A stretch of DNA of 35,079 bases, taken from positions 1 through 35,079 of the forward strand of contig JABXHM010000111.1 of assembly GCA_013373625.1 (NCBI GenBank). Reading direction: 5' to 3'. The translations under genes were made by a program, and so were the position numbers. This document shows, piece by piece, positions 1 to 7,647 of this stretch; the first letter of the stretch is position 1; the number at the start of each line of letters is the position of its first letter. The DNA comes from Alteromonadaceae bacterium. GTDB lineage: Bacteria > Pseudomonadota > Gammaproteobacteria > Enterobacterales > Alteromonadaceae. The notes under the pieces were generated by a model. The model did no database searches. It saw only the letters and a list, made by a program, of their open reading frames with translations, and was not told the DNA's origin.

Positions 1-38
1 CAGTTATAAGCGACAGGTAATAAAGTAAGACGAATAAA

Positions 39-115
39 TGGTCGGTGAGACAGGATTTGAACCTGCGACCCCTTGTACCCAAAACAAGTGCGCTACCAAG
101 CTGCGCCACTCACCG
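39..115 (-). tRNA. tRNA-Pro (anticodon TGG)
   Basis: Read on the minus strand this gives a full 77-nt cloverleaf with an encoded CCA end. The acceptor stem is CGGTGAG/CTCACCG, the D-stem GCGC/GCGC, and the anticodon stem CTTGT/ACAAG around the loop TTTGGGT, which places TGG as the anticodon. The T-arm carries TTCGAAT. It decodes proline CCN codons and is the substrate class of the ProS encoded about 2.7 kb away. It is divergent from folD and has its own strong promoter. No clear terminator hairpin is visible in the 38 nt left before the window edge. Confidence 0.97.
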
Positions 116-158
116 ACTGTCGTAACTGCGTGAACTTCACTACCGCTACGGGGGGCGC

Positions 159-187
159 ATATTACCGGCTTGCCCCTACCTCGTCAA
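159..187 (-). promoter_or_regulatory. tRNA-Pro promoter
   Basis: On the minus strand TTGACG and TAATAT are separated by exactly 17 nt, and a GC-rich discriminator (GCGCCCCCC) follows. That combination is typical of stringently controlled stable-RNA promoters. It ends about 44 nt before the mature tRNA. The A/T-rich arms of a hairpin at 192-243 lie just upstream and could act as an UP element, which is inference. Confidence 0.8.
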
Positions 188-191
188 ACAC

Positions 192-243
192 TTTTTTACC
201 GAAAACTTGCGGATGCTCATAAAGACAGCAAGTCGGTAAAAAA
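192..243. repeat. long imperfect inverted repeat between tRNA-Pro and folD
   Basis: The arms TTTTTTACCG (192-201) and CGGTAAAAAA (234-243) pair over 10 bp, and ACTTGC (205-210) pairs with GCAAGT (228-233). The arms are interrupted by a three-A bulge, and the loop is 17 nt. The T-run lies on the 5' side of the stem on both strands, so it is not a standard intrinsic terminator. It lies directly upstream of the tRNA-Pro -35 element. Confidence 0.6.
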
Positions 244-354
244 ATCGCCATTTTTCGCCTTTAAACAAATAATTTGTGACTGGGCTTTGCCATTTTGAGC
301 ACAAGTATGGGAAAATAGTATGTTATCTGTAATTTCATTGAGTAAGCAGCTTCT

Positions 355-1209
355 ATGACCGCGCACCTGATTGACGGCAAACTCATTGCCAAACAAGTAC
401 GACGTGATGTCGCCATTTATGTTGAATCGTTAAAAGCCGCCGGCAAAAGACAACCTGGTCTGGCCGTTGTTTTGGTGGGTAGCGATCCGGCTTCACAAGT
501 GTATGTATCAAATAAACGTAAAGCATGTGACGAGGTAGGATTTGAATCTCGCTCTTATGATTTACCGGCGAACACATCTCAGGAAAAACTCCTGTCACTG
601 ATAGATGAACTCAATGGCGATGACACTATCGACGGAATTTTGGTGCAATTACCGCTACCAGCCGGTCTTAATGCTGAAGAAATTCTGGAGCGCATCCACC
701 CGCATAAAGATGTCGATGGTTTTCACCCTTATAATATTGGACGGTTAGCACAACGTATACCCGCACTGCGTCCTTGCACGCCAAAGGGCATCATGACGAT
801 GATTGAAGCAACCAAGCGCCCTGTTAAAGGCATGGATGCGGTCATCGTTGGCGCATCCAATATTGTCGGTCGGCCAATGTCTTTAGAATTATTACTGGCA
901 GGGTGTACTGTAACAACCTGCCATAAGTTTACCCAGGATCTGAAAAGCCATGTTAGCCGCGCAGATTTGCTCGTAGTGGCGGTAGGTAAACCGGCTTTTA
1001 TACCCGGCGACTGGATTAAGCCCGGTGCCATTGTTATTGATGTGGGCATTAACCGAACGGCTGAAGGTACGCTGGTAGGTGACGTTGAGTTTGAAAAAGC
1101 CAAGGATCGCGCTGGCTGGATCACCCCTGTACCTGGAGGGGTTGGTCCAATGACCGTTGCCAGCCTGATTGAAAATACCCTCGAGTCGTACGTAAAATTT
1201 CATTCATGA
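355..1209 (+). CDS. folD: bifunctional methylenetetrahydrofolate dehydrogenase / methenyltetrahydrofolate cyclohydrolase FolD
   Basis: FolD interconverts 5,10-methylene-THF, 5,10-methenyl-THF and 10-formyl-THF in the cytoplasm, supplying one-carbon units for purines and initiator fMet. The 284-aa length matches the family. The catalytic Y50-x3-K54 pair (YVSNK), the DVDGF motif around D121, the nucleotide-binding segment VVGASNIVGRP and the C-terminal PGGVGPMTVASL motif are all present and very close to E. coli FolD. The ATG at 355 is kept because the protein start aligns with the family. Its stop overlaps the start of the DUF1415 gene as ATGA, so the two are probably translationally coupled. 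No convincing -35/-10 pair was found upstream. Confidence 0.97.
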   Translation: MTAHLIDGKLIAKQVRRDVAIYVESLKAAGKRQPGLAVVLVGSDPASQVYVSNKRKACDEVGFESRSYDLPANTSQEKLLSLIDELNGDDTIDGILVQLPLPAGLNAEEILERIHPHKDVDGFHPYNIGRLAQRIPALRPCTPKGIMTMIEATKRPVKGMDAVIVGASNIVGRPMSLELLLAGCTVTTCHKFTQDLKSHVSRADLLVVAVGKPAFIPGDWIKPGAIVIDVGINRTAEGTLVGDVEFEKAKDRAGWITPVPGGVGPMTVASLIENTLESYVKFHS

Positions 1210-1769
1210 GTAATGGCACATTGTCGCCAGCCTGCCAGCACGTGCAGCGCTGGCTCGACGTTATGGTCATAGGCCATAACTTCTGCCCATTCGCCAGCTA
1301 TGTAAGAGAACACGATAGTATTCGTTATACTGATGTCGCGAGTGACGATATGGCGGCAGTGCTTAGTACCCTGCAAACAGAGTTTCAGTACCTCGATGAG
1401 CACAGCGACACGTCAACCACGCTGGTCGTATTATCTGCGGGCTGGACGTCGTTTGATGATTATTTGTTATTAATGGATATGGCTCAGCAATCACTGACAC
1501 ACTGGGACTACGAGGGTATATACCAACTCGCCAGTTTTCACCCTGATTACCTGTTTGCCGGCGAGCCAGCAGATGCACCAAGTCACTACACTAACCGCGC
1601 TCCTCACCCGGTTATGCATATAATTCGCGAAGCCGATATTGAACAGGCTTTAGCGCATTATGAACGGCCGGAAAGTATTCCGGAGAACAATATTGCCACC
1701 GCCGAAAAATTAGGCTGTAATCACTTACAAAATCAACTTAACGCCTGTAAAACGCATCAACACCGCTAA
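1206..1769 (+). CDS. DUF1415 family protein
   Basis: This 187-aa protein resembles the DUF1415 family, widespread in proteobacteria and without an established function. Recognisable features are the N-terminal IGHNFCPFA segment, the central LASFHPDY block with the following AGEPADAPSHYTNRAPHP stretch, and a C-terminal ENNIATAEKLG segment. It has no signal peptide or membrane segment, so it is probably cytoplasmic. The ATG overlaps the folD stop by 4 nt, indicating co-transcription and coupling. The conserved Cys and His residues suggest a catalytic or metal-related role, but that is only inference. Confidence 0.85.
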   Translation: MSNGTLSPACQHVQRWLDVMVIGHNFCPFASYVREHDSIRYTDVASDDMAAVLSTLQTEFQYLDEHSDTSTTLVVLSAGWTSFDDYLLLMDMAQQSLTHWDYEGIYQLASFHPDYLFAGEPADAPSHYTNRAPHPVMHIIREADIEQALAHYERPESIPENNIATAEKLGCNHLQNQLNACKTHQHR

Positions 1770-1892
1770 GCAAATACTTAAAAGGGCACTTTGAGAGCTA
1801 CGCAACCCGATAACAGAGCAAGATAGCCCATCTTGCCGGGCATTATCCGGTACTGTTTGTTTTAGCGTAGCGGACAAGACATCAATGCCAGA

Positions 1893-1917
1893 TAAAAAAG
1901 CCCGCACATTGGCGGGC
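1893..1917 (-). terminator. intrinsic terminator reading on the minus strand, with no matching gene
   Basis: The stem GCCCGC (1900-1905) / GCGGGC (1912-1917) has a 6-nt loop, and on the minus strand it is followed by TTTTTTATC. On the plus strand the stem is followed by CAAAAATA, so it would not terminate the folD transcript. No minus-strand gene lies upstream of it; trmO is on the plus strand. Confidence 0.6.
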
Positions 1918-1949
1918 CAAAAATATTCCAGGGAACTACCAGTAATCCG

Positions 1950-1965
1950 ATAGTAAAGTTACTAT
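1950..1965. repeat. 16-bp palindrome upstream of trmO
   Basis: The perfect arms ATAGTAA and TTACTAT are separated by AG, about 54 nt before the trmO ATG. It could be an operator or a short hairpin. No regulator can be assigned. Confidence 0.45.
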
Positions 1966-2018
1966 ACAGCCTAACTATGTGATTTTTGTTTCAGCCCACA
2001 ACGAAAGTGTTGCAATCT

Positions 2019-2744
2019 ATGTCTGACTCCAGGACCTATCAGATAACGCCGATAGGTACGTTATCTTCTCCTTTTAAACAAAAGTTTGCCATTCCACGCC
2101 AACCTGCATTGGTCAATGCTCAGGGATGTATTCACTTTGCTCCTGATTATAATGACCCCAATTGTTTACGCGAATTATCCACCTATTCGCATTTGTGGTT
2201 ACTATTCTTATTTCATGAAAACCTTGAGCAAGGCTGGACCCCCACAGTAAGAGCCCCGCGCTTGGGCGGCAATAGTAGAATCGGAGTCTTTGCTTCACGT
2301 AGCACGTTTCGACCCAATGGCATAGGTATGTCAGCAGTGCGAAATTTGGGCGTAGAGCACATTAACGGTCAGGTAAAGCTGCATGTCAGCGGTGTTGATT
2401 TACTCGACGGTACACCCATTATCGATATAAAACCCTATCTGGCTTACAGTGACAGTATTGCTGATGCCCAGGCAACACTACTCGAACAAAACCCCGTGCC
2501 AGCCCGGCATGTAGAATTCACCCCGACAGCAACCCAACAACTGCTGCAGCAACCGCACGATGATCTACGCGACCTGATTGTGCAGTGTTTAGGGCAAGAC
2601 CCTCGCCCCGCATACCGGCAACAGGACAATAACGATGCTAAATCTTACCATGTGATCTTTTACGACCGCGATATTCACTGGCAGGTAAAAAATGGCAAGG
2701 TGTTGGTCAGCGCGATAGAACAAGTGCCGCAGAGGACTATGTAA
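2019..2744 (+). CDS. trmO: tRNA (adenine(37)-N6)-methyltransferase TrmO (TsaA/YaeB)
   Basis: TrmO uses S-adenosylmethionine to methylate the N6 of t6A37 in tRNA-Thr(GGU), giving m6t6A. The 241-aa product matches the E. coli protein in the TsaA beta-barrel core (PIGTLSSPFKQKFAIPRQP), in the RAPRLGGNSRIGVFASR and STFRPNGIGMS block, in DLLDGTPIIDIKPYL, and in the C-terminal QDPRPAYR motif. An in-frame TTG at 1986 would add 11 residues, but ATG 2019 aligns with the family and is preferred. It lies 61 bp upstream of proS, a common gammaproteobacterial pairing; rcsF, often next to it, is absent here. Confidence 0.94.
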   Translation: MSDSRTYQITPIGTLSSPFKQKFAIPRQPALVNAQGCIHFAPDYNDPNCLRELSTYSHLWLLFLFHENLEQGWTPTVRAPRLGGNSRIGVFASRSTFRPNGIGMSAVRNLGVEHINGQVKLHVSGVDLLDGTPIIDIKPYLAYSDSIADAQATLLEQNPVPARHVEFTPTATQQLLQQPHDDLRDLIVQCLGQDPRPAYRQQDNNDAKSYHVIFYDRDIHWQVKNGKVLVSAIEQVPQRTM

Positions 2745-2805
2745 GCGTCGTTAACGCTGCTAGAATACGTGGGTTTTGTAATCATTCAACGGATAAACGC
2801 AACCA

Positions 2806-4380
2806 ATGCGCACAAGTCAGTATTTATTAGCAACACAAAAAGAAACGCCTGCTGACGCTGAGATTATTAGTCATCAGCTCATGCTTAGGGCCGGAATGGT
2901 CCGTAAACTAGCCGCCGGACTTTACACCTGGTTACCGACCGGCTTACGAGTATTGAACAAAGTTGCCAATATTGTTCGTGAAGAAATGAACAAAGCCGGT
3001 GCCGTTGAAGTACTAATGCCGGTCGTACAACCTGCCGATTTATGGCAGGAGTCTGGTCGTTGGGAAGAGTATGGTCCGGAACTGCTGCGTATTAAAGATC
3101 GTCACCAGCGGGATTTTGTTTTAGGCCCGACACACGAAGAAGTCATTACCGCGTTGGTGAGCAACGAAATTAGCAGCTATAAACAACTGCCGCTGAACCT
3201 GTATCAGATTCAAACCAAATTCCGTGACGAAGTACGTCCGCGTTTTGGTATTATGCGCGGTCGCGAATTTACCATGAAAGACGCTTACAGCTTTCATTTA
3301 ACGCAAGAGTCTTTGCAACAAACTTATGACGACATGTATAAGGCATACTGCAGTATTCTCGACCGTATGCAGTTGGACTACCGGGCCGTCATCGCCGACT
3401 CCGGGTCGATAGGTGGCAGTGTCTCCCATGAATTCCATGTGTTAGCAGCCTCTGGTGAAGATGCAATCGCCTTCTCAAGTGCCTCTGATTATGCGGCTAA
3501 CGTTGAAATGGCACCGACCCTGCCAGTCGATACTGCAACTGTCGATGCGCTGCAATATGTGTTGGTTCAGGCCGAAGCCGATGAACAGGACAACACGAGT
3601 CAGGGCTGGATACTGTTAGTGTTATCAGCAGCGCATAGCCTCAATGATATTAAAGCAGAGAAGTTAACCGGCGTAGCCTCACCGCTGGTGAAAGCCAGCG
3701 AAGAAACCTTCCGGGCAGTATTAGGCAAAGGCAGCGAGGACATCAACTTAGCTGACGTCAAGGTGCCAGTGGTTGCTGATTTTGTCGCTGCCGCCGCATT
3801 GGGCAATGAGTCAATTACCGCGGCTGACCTGCGTAATATTGAAGCCGGTGACCCGTCACCTGACGGTAACGGTGCAATTGAGATAAAACGCGGCATTGAG
3901 GTCGGTCATATATTCCAGTTAGGCGATAAATATTCGCAAGCTATGAATTGCGGCGTATTAAACGAGACTGGCAAACACGAGATTCTCAACATGGGTTGCT
4001 ATGGCATTGGTGTATCACGCATTGTTGCTGCCGCAATTGAACAAAACCATGACGAACATGGCATTATATGGCCAGATCCAATAGCACCCTTTAAAGTTGC
4101 CCTGATCCCAATGAATATGCATAAATCGCAACGTATTCAGGAAGCCGCTGAGGCACTGTATGCCGAATTAATCGCACAAGGCGTTGACGTGTTGTTTGAC
4201 GACCGTAAAGAGCGACCAGGTGTAATGTTTAAAGATATGGAATTAGTCGGTGTGCCGCATAGCATCGTGGTAGGCGAGCGTAATTTAGATAATCAGCAAA
4301 TTGAGTACAAAAATCGCCGCACAGGTGAAAAAACTCTATTAAACTTATCTGAAGCGGCGGCATTTATTGGCGCATTATAA
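2806..4380 (+). CDS. proS: prolyl-tRNA synthetase ProS with a shortened editing domain
   Basis: A cytoplasmic class II synthetase that charges tRNA-Pro. Motif 2 (RPRFGIMRGREF, ~145-155), motif 3 (GCYGIGVSRIVAAAIE) and the C-terminal anticodon-binding domain are intact. At 524 aa it is 48 residues shorter than E. coli ProRS (572). The loss falls in the INS (YbaK-like) domain that hydrolyses Ala-tRNA-Pro. Numbering matches E. coli exactly up to N232. After that about 29 residues are missing, so E. coli K279 aligns with Q250. A second gap of about 18 residues removes the segment holding H369, while D350 remains as D325. The frame is open throughout, so this is not a frameshift. Charging should be normal; post-transfer editing in cis is doubtful. 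Confidence 0.96.
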   Translation: MRTSQYLLATQKETPADAEIISHQLMLRAGMVRKLAAGLYTWLPTGLRVLNKVANIVREEMNKAGAVEVLMPVVQPADLWQESGRWEEYGPELLRIKDRHQRDFVLGPTHEEVITALVSNEISSYKQLPLNLYQIQTKFRDEVRPRFGIMRGREFTMKDAYSFHLTQESLQQTYDDMYKAYCSILDRMQLDYRAVIADSGSIGGSVSHEFHVLAASGEDAIAFSSASDYAANVEMAPTLPVDTATVDALQYVLVQAEADEQDNTSQGWILLVLSAAHSLNDIKAEKLTGVASPLVKASEETFRAVLGKGSEDINLADVKVPVVADFVAAAALGNESITAADLRNIEAGDPSPDGNGAIEIKRGIEVGHIFQLGDKYSQAMNCGVLNETGKHEILNMGCYGIGVSRIVAAAIEQNHDEHGIIWPDPIAPFKVALIPMNMHKSQRIQEAAEALYAELIAQGVDVLFDDRKERPGVMFKDMELVGVPHSIVVGERNLDNQQIEYKNRRTGEKTLLNLSEAAAFIGAL

Positions 4381-4419
4381 GTAGTACCGGTTTAATACCG
4401 GTGGTAGCAAGGATTTCGC

Positions 4420-5271
4420 ATGCAGTTAGCCTTTTATGGTGTGAGAGGGTCAATTCCAACACCGGGCGCACAATATGTGCGTTATGGAGGGAATACTGCG
4501 TGCGTTCATATCGAGCTAAGTGACGGAACCGACATAATCCTGGATGCGGGGACCGGTATTCGTTTACTTGGCGACAAGCTGATAAAAAAGCACACCCCGG
4601 TCAACATTCTGCTAACGCATAATCACTGGGATCATATTCAGGGCTTTCCATTTTTTGCACCGATATATCAGCCTGGCCGGGAAATTAATATCACCCCTGG
4701 ACAAACTAACCTGCCTGAAGACGATGCGATTATTAAACAAATGCAAGGATCGGTATTTCCGGTTTCCTTCTCTGCATTAGCCTCAACAATATTAATAAAA
4801 CCACAACCACCTGGCGTGGATTCCTGGCCACTAAATAGTGCAACTGTTAGTCGGCTCCCCATCAACCACCCTGGAAAAGGCAGTGCTTACTGTGTTGCCG
4901 AAAATGGCTATAAAGTCGCTTATATCACTGATAACGAACTTTATCCGCCATACAAAAAAGAAACCAACTTTCTCGACGTTGTGGATTTTGCGCGCAATGC
5001 TGATCTCATTATTCATGACGCGCAATACATGCTCACTGATATGCCTGGTAAAAGTGGATGGGGGCATTCTGTTGCCGAAGAAGCCGTGAAACTGGCTATG
5101 GCGTGTAACGCTAAACGTCTCGCGCTTTACAGCCACGACCCCAGTCGCACCGACGATGATATAGATGCCATTATCGACCACTGTAAGCAGTATGTGGCCA
5201 TAGCCGAATCGCCTCTGCAACTTGTTGCGGCATATGAAGGACTCACCATTGACTTTACCGCTAAAACATAA
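4420..5271 (+). CDS. MBL-fold metallo-hydrolase (GVRGSIPTPG subgroup)
   Basis: This is a 283-aa metallo-beta-lactamase-fold hydrolase. It opens with FYGVRGSIPTPG, has the beta-strand ILDAGTGIR, and carries the metal motif T66-H67-N68-H69-W70-D71-H72 (HxHxDH). Further candidate ligands are the H of INHPGKG, the D of IIHDAQY and the H of YSHDPSRTDDD. This subgroup resembles the phosphodiesterase/PhnP-like branch (COG1235-type) and not the lactamases. It has no signal peptide, so it should be cytoplasmic. The substrate is unknown. It follows proS by 39 bp and its 3' end overlaps pldA by 38 bp, so it is probably in the same operon. Confidence 0.85.
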   Translation: MQLAFYGVRGSIPTPGAQYVRYGGNTACVHIELSDGTDIILDAGTGIRLLGDKLIKKHTPVNILLTHNHWDHIQGFPFFAPIYQPGREINITPGQTNLPEDDAIIKQMQGSVFPVSFSALASTILIKPQPPGVDSWPLNSATVSRLPINHPGKGSAYCVAENGYKVAYITDNELYPPYKKETNFLDVVDFARNADLIIHDAQYMLTDMPGKSGWGHSVAEEAVKLAMACNAKRLALYSHDPSRTDDDIDAIIDHCKQYVAIAESPLQLVAAYEGLTIDFTAKT

Positions 5272-6214
5272 CAGCCTGGCACTAACATTGGGCCTCATTG
5301 CCCTTGTCTTAGGTTTCTCTGCGGCGGCAGCAAACCAACCAGAGCCTGCCAGGAACGAAGCACAAACAGAGCTGCCTACTGAACAACAAGGCGGGATAGT
5401 TGCCCGTCCCAGCGTATTTAACCGGCGATTCGAAGCCGACAAACAACTATTAAGTAACGCCTTTGCGATTACGCAGTATAAACGTAATTACTTTTTACCC
5501 TTTACCTTCACAGACAACCCCAATGCGTTAGGTAACGCCGGACTAACCACCGACAACGTGGACGACAAGGAAGCCAAGTTTCAAATCAGCATTAAGCTAC
5601 CGCTGTATACCCGCGCGGAATCAGTCGAAGGCGTCTATTTTGGTTTTACCCTGACCTCATTTTGGCAGCTGTATAATGATGAAGTCTCCAAGCCGTTTCG
5701 TGAAACCAATTATGAACCGGAAATTTTTTATCAGTGGAATACGGGTATTAAGATACTGGGGATCGACTTCAACGCCCTGCAATTAGGGTTCAACCACATG
5801 TCAAATGGCCAGAGTGAGGAGCGTTCACGAAGTTGGAATCGCATTATGCTAACCAATTTGTTTAGCGATGCTGATGATATTTATTATCTGAGGACCTGGT
5901 ATCGTATTCCGGAAGACGCTAAATCTACTGAGGACGATCCCAGTGGCGACGACAACCCCGACATCAATGATTACTATGGTCGAATTGAAATTGGCTATGG
6001 TACCCGTTTCGGCAGTTGGGGGCTGTTAACCCGGCTTAGAAACAACCTGTCATTTAGCAATAACCGCGGCAGCATAGAATTGTCACTCAGCTATCCGATT
6101 TCGCTACGGTATGAACTTACCTTGCAGTATTTCAATGGCTATGGCGACAGCCTGATTGATTATAATCGTCGCCAGAACCGCATTGGCATTGGCTTTCAAC
6201 TCGCGTCATTTTAA
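5234..6214 (+). CDS. pldA: outer membrane phospholipase A1 (OMPLA)
   Basis: OMPLA is a 12-stranded outer-membrane barrel that hydrolyses phospholipids that have reached the outer leaflet. The catalytic His and Ser lie in LGFNHMSNGQS (H188 and S190 from this start) and the catalytic Asn in SRSWNR (N202). The His-to-Asn spacing is the same as in E. coli (H142, S144, N156). The C-terminus has the barrel signature, ending in Phe after GYGDSLIDYNRRQNRIGIGF. The signal peptide runs to about AAA-A-NQ. An alternative TTG at 5249 has the better ribosome binding site (GAAGGA, ~7 nt upstream) and keeps the signal peptide, so the exact start is uncertain. A disordered Glu/Gln/Pro-rich linker follows the signal peptide. 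Confidence 0.93.
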   Translation: MKDSPLTLPLKHNSLALTLGLIALVLGFSAAAANQPEPARNEAQTELPTEQQGGIVARPSVFNRRFEADKQLLSNAFAITQYKRNYFLPFTFTDNPNALGNAGLTTDNVDDKEAKFQISIKLPLYTRAESVEGVYFGFTLTSFWQLYNDEVSKPFRETNYEPEIFYQWNTGIKILGIDFNALQLGFNHMSNGQSEERSRSWNRIMLTNLFSDADDIYYLRTWYRIPEDAKSTEDDPSGDDNPDINDYYGRIEIGYGTRFGSWGLLTRLRNNLSFSNNRGSIELSLSYPISLRYELTLQYFNGYGDSLIDYNRRQNRIGIGFQLASF

Positions 6215-6243
6215 TCAAGCGGTTGTCAGCGTATTGTTTCAGT

Positions 6244-7152
6244 TTATGTTATAACACCGGCCGCCCGGTAGAGCTGCAAATGCACATTCACCAACGCGTC
6301 AATATCGCGTTGATAACCGCCACCAATGACAGCAGCCACGGGTAAATTGTGCGCCCGGCACCAGTTAAATACCATTTGGTCACGCTTAAAAACGCCCTCA
6401 GTCGAGATGTCCAACAAGCCCAGATCGTCATCTTTATGAATATCAACGCCAGCGTCATAGATAATTGCATCTGGCGAGTAAAGGCGCTGCGCCGTGATGA
6501 GCGCTTCATCCAACACATTGAGATAGCTATCATCGCCCATCGCTTTAGGCAACGGAAAGTCCATATCAGAATGCTGCTTGCGATGAGGAAAATTCTTTTC
6601 ACCATGCAAAGAAAGCGTAATCACTGACGGATCGTTTTGCGCTAATAAAGCGGTACCATCGCCCTGGTGCACATCTAAATCAATAATAAGTACTGAGTCA
6701 ATGCCAGGCTCTGTGAGCATTTCCCTGGCGGCGAGATACAAGTCATTAAATAAGCAAAAGCCAGCGCCAAAATCACCTGCAGCATGGTGGTAACCACCGG
6801 TCAGGTTGAGCGCCATGCCCTGTTCTATTGCTAATCGAGCGGTCAGAATTGTACCGCCAACAGCAGTCAGGCTGCGCCGGATAAGTTGTTCAGACCAGGG
6901 AAAGCCGATACGCCGCATGGGTTGTCGCTCCAGCTTGCCATGCAACAAAGCCTGCACGTAATGCTCATCGTAGTGGTTAAGTAAACGGTTTACCGGGACA
7001 GGTACCGGTGTAACAAACGTTTCGGCCGGTACGCCCCGGGCACGCAGCGCATCGTATATGCCCTGGTACTTTTGAATAGGAAAGCGATGCCGCACAGGCA
7101 GGTCAAGCTGACTATAGATCGGATGAAAAACTAATGGTGCAACTGATGCCAC
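6244..7152 (-). CDS. histone deacetylase (arginase-fold) family protein
   Basis: This 302-aa protein is a bacterial class II-type HDAC/AcuC/APAH relative, a zinc amidohydrolase that removes acyl groups from lysines or small amines such as polyamines. The active-site parts are visible: GGYHHAAGDFGAGFC with H122-H123, DLDVHQGDG with Zn ligands D160 and H162, YDAGVDIHKDD with the third ligand D237, and GGGY with the transition-state Tyr280. The start is GTG 7152 with AGAGGT about 6 nt upstream; no in-frame ATG fits better. It converges on pldA with a 29-bp gap and no visible terminator. The physiological substrate cannot be deduced. Confidence 0.9.
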   Translation of the reverse strand: MASVAPLVFHPIYSQLDLPVRHRFPIQKYQGIYDALRARGVPAETFVTPVPVPVNRLLNHYDEHYVQALLHGKLERQPMRRIGFPWSEQLIRRSLTAVGGTILTARLAIEQGMALNLTGGYHHAAGDFGAGFCLFNDLYLAAREMLTEPGIDSVLIIDLDVHQGDGTALLAQNDPSVITLSLHGEKNFPHRKQHSDMDFPLPKAMGDDSYLNVLDEALITAQRLYSPDAIIYDAGVDIHKDDDLGLLDISTEGVFKRDQMVFNWCRAHNLPVAAVIGGGYQRDIDALVNVHLQLYRAAGVIT

Positions 7153-7245
7153 ATATACCTCTGGAATAAGAACGCTCTAAACAACAGTCTTTCTATACTT
7201 CGAGACTCGGAAACTCTACGGGTGTATTGTACAGCCCTTTAATAC

Positions 7246-7273
7246 TATCAGCCTATTGCAGGCAATACTGATA
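7246..7273. repeat. nested 12-bp dyad with a 2-nt bulge
   Basis: TATCAG (7246-7251) pairs with CTGATA (7268-7273). Two nucleotides further in, TATTGC (7254-7259) pairs with GCAATA (7262-7267) around a 2-nt centre. This suits a dimeric protein-binding site better than an RNA hairpin. Confidence 0.5.
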
Positions 7274-7378
7274 TGACCTTGCCCCTTGATTGCACTGAGC
7301 ACTGTCGCTTTAAAGAATCACTGATAGACGCCAGGCGCTACGTTGAAGCCACTGCAGTGCCAAGGAGTAGTGAGTGAC

Positions 7379-7442
7379 TAAATTACTGGTAGTAATTTAA
7401 ACGCAGTCAGCCTGCGTAATATTGCGTTTAGTTGGGCTAAAC
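7379..7442. repeat. three consecutive inverted repeats
   Basis: Arms TAAATTACT and AGTAATTTA (7379-7399, 3-nt centre) are followed directly by ACGCAG/CTGCGT (7401-7417, 5-nt loop) and GTTTAG/CTAAAC (7426-7442, loop TTGGG). An alternative longer pairing exists between TAAACGCA (7398-7405) and TGCGTTTA (7423-7430). All arms are perfect. The run could be a mobile-element end, a recombination site or a structured leader; none can be proved here. Confidence 0.55.
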
Positions 7443-7466
7443 AATGATAAATTTTTGCATTATAAT
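7438..7466 (+). promoter_or_regulatory. candidate promoter for the B1 beta-lactamase gene
   Basis: TAAACA and a perfect TATAAT are spaced by 17 nt. The -10 lies inside the palindrome GCATTATAATGC (7457-7468). A transcript from here would have a leader of about 175 nt before the ATG at 7648. Confidence 0.4.
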
Positions 7467-7647
7467 GCCGACGGCAATATCCCCAAGAGGGTCATTCACT
7501 TCTAACCAAGATAGATATAGTATGAGCATATCGAGTAAGTTTGAGATGCTATCAACTGCTCAATTAACTACACACCTGCCTATCATATTGAAAAAACGCT
7601 CCTGCAAAGGTGTTCCATCAAGTACGATAATCCAGTAAAACAACGTT

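Larger units (their letters stand above)
7153..7647. other. 495-bp gene-free region rich in inverted repeats
   Basis: No convincing gene is present. A 38-codon frame from ATG 7522 to 7638 (64 codons from 7444) has no recognisable product. The stretch does hold an unusual number of perfect dyads. TATCAG/CTGATA encloses TATTGC/GCAATA at 7246-7273. CACTGCAGTG lies at 7350-7359. Three neighbouring hairpins follow at 7379-7399, 7401-7417 and 7426-7442, and GCATTATAATGC lies at 7457-7468. A candidate promoter for the beta-lactamase gene lies at 7438-7466. It separates the HDAC gene from the B1 lactamase gene. Confidence 0.6.

Noticed and set aside
729..1124. 131-codon frame on the minus strand
   Set aside because: It is antisense to folD, with no family similarity that I can see.
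2806..4380. proS as a frameshifted pseudogene
   Set aside because: The frame is continuous and both ends and all catalytic motifs are intact; the shortening is confined to the editing insertion.
4386..4402. ACCGGT-TTAAT-ACCGGT hairpin between proS and the MBL hydrolase gene as a terminator
   Set aside because: It has no U-tract and lies in a 39-bp gap of an apparent operon; most likely a minor intercistronic structure.
4831..5442. 203-codon open frame on the minus strand
   Set aside because: It lies antisense across the 3' end of the MBL hydrolase gene and the start of pldA, both strongly supported. Its product has no recognisable domain and low-quality composition.
7426..7442. Possible integron attC site near the lactamase gene
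   Set aside because: GTTGGGC fits one core-site pattern, but no matching RYYYAAC partner or typical attC arms were found, and the position is upstream of the gene, not downstream.
7444..7638. 64-codon frame upstream of the lactamase gene (38 codons from ATG 7522)
   Set aside because: There is no ribosome binding site, no domain, and it begins inside the palindrome run. It is kept only as a note in the intergenic entry.
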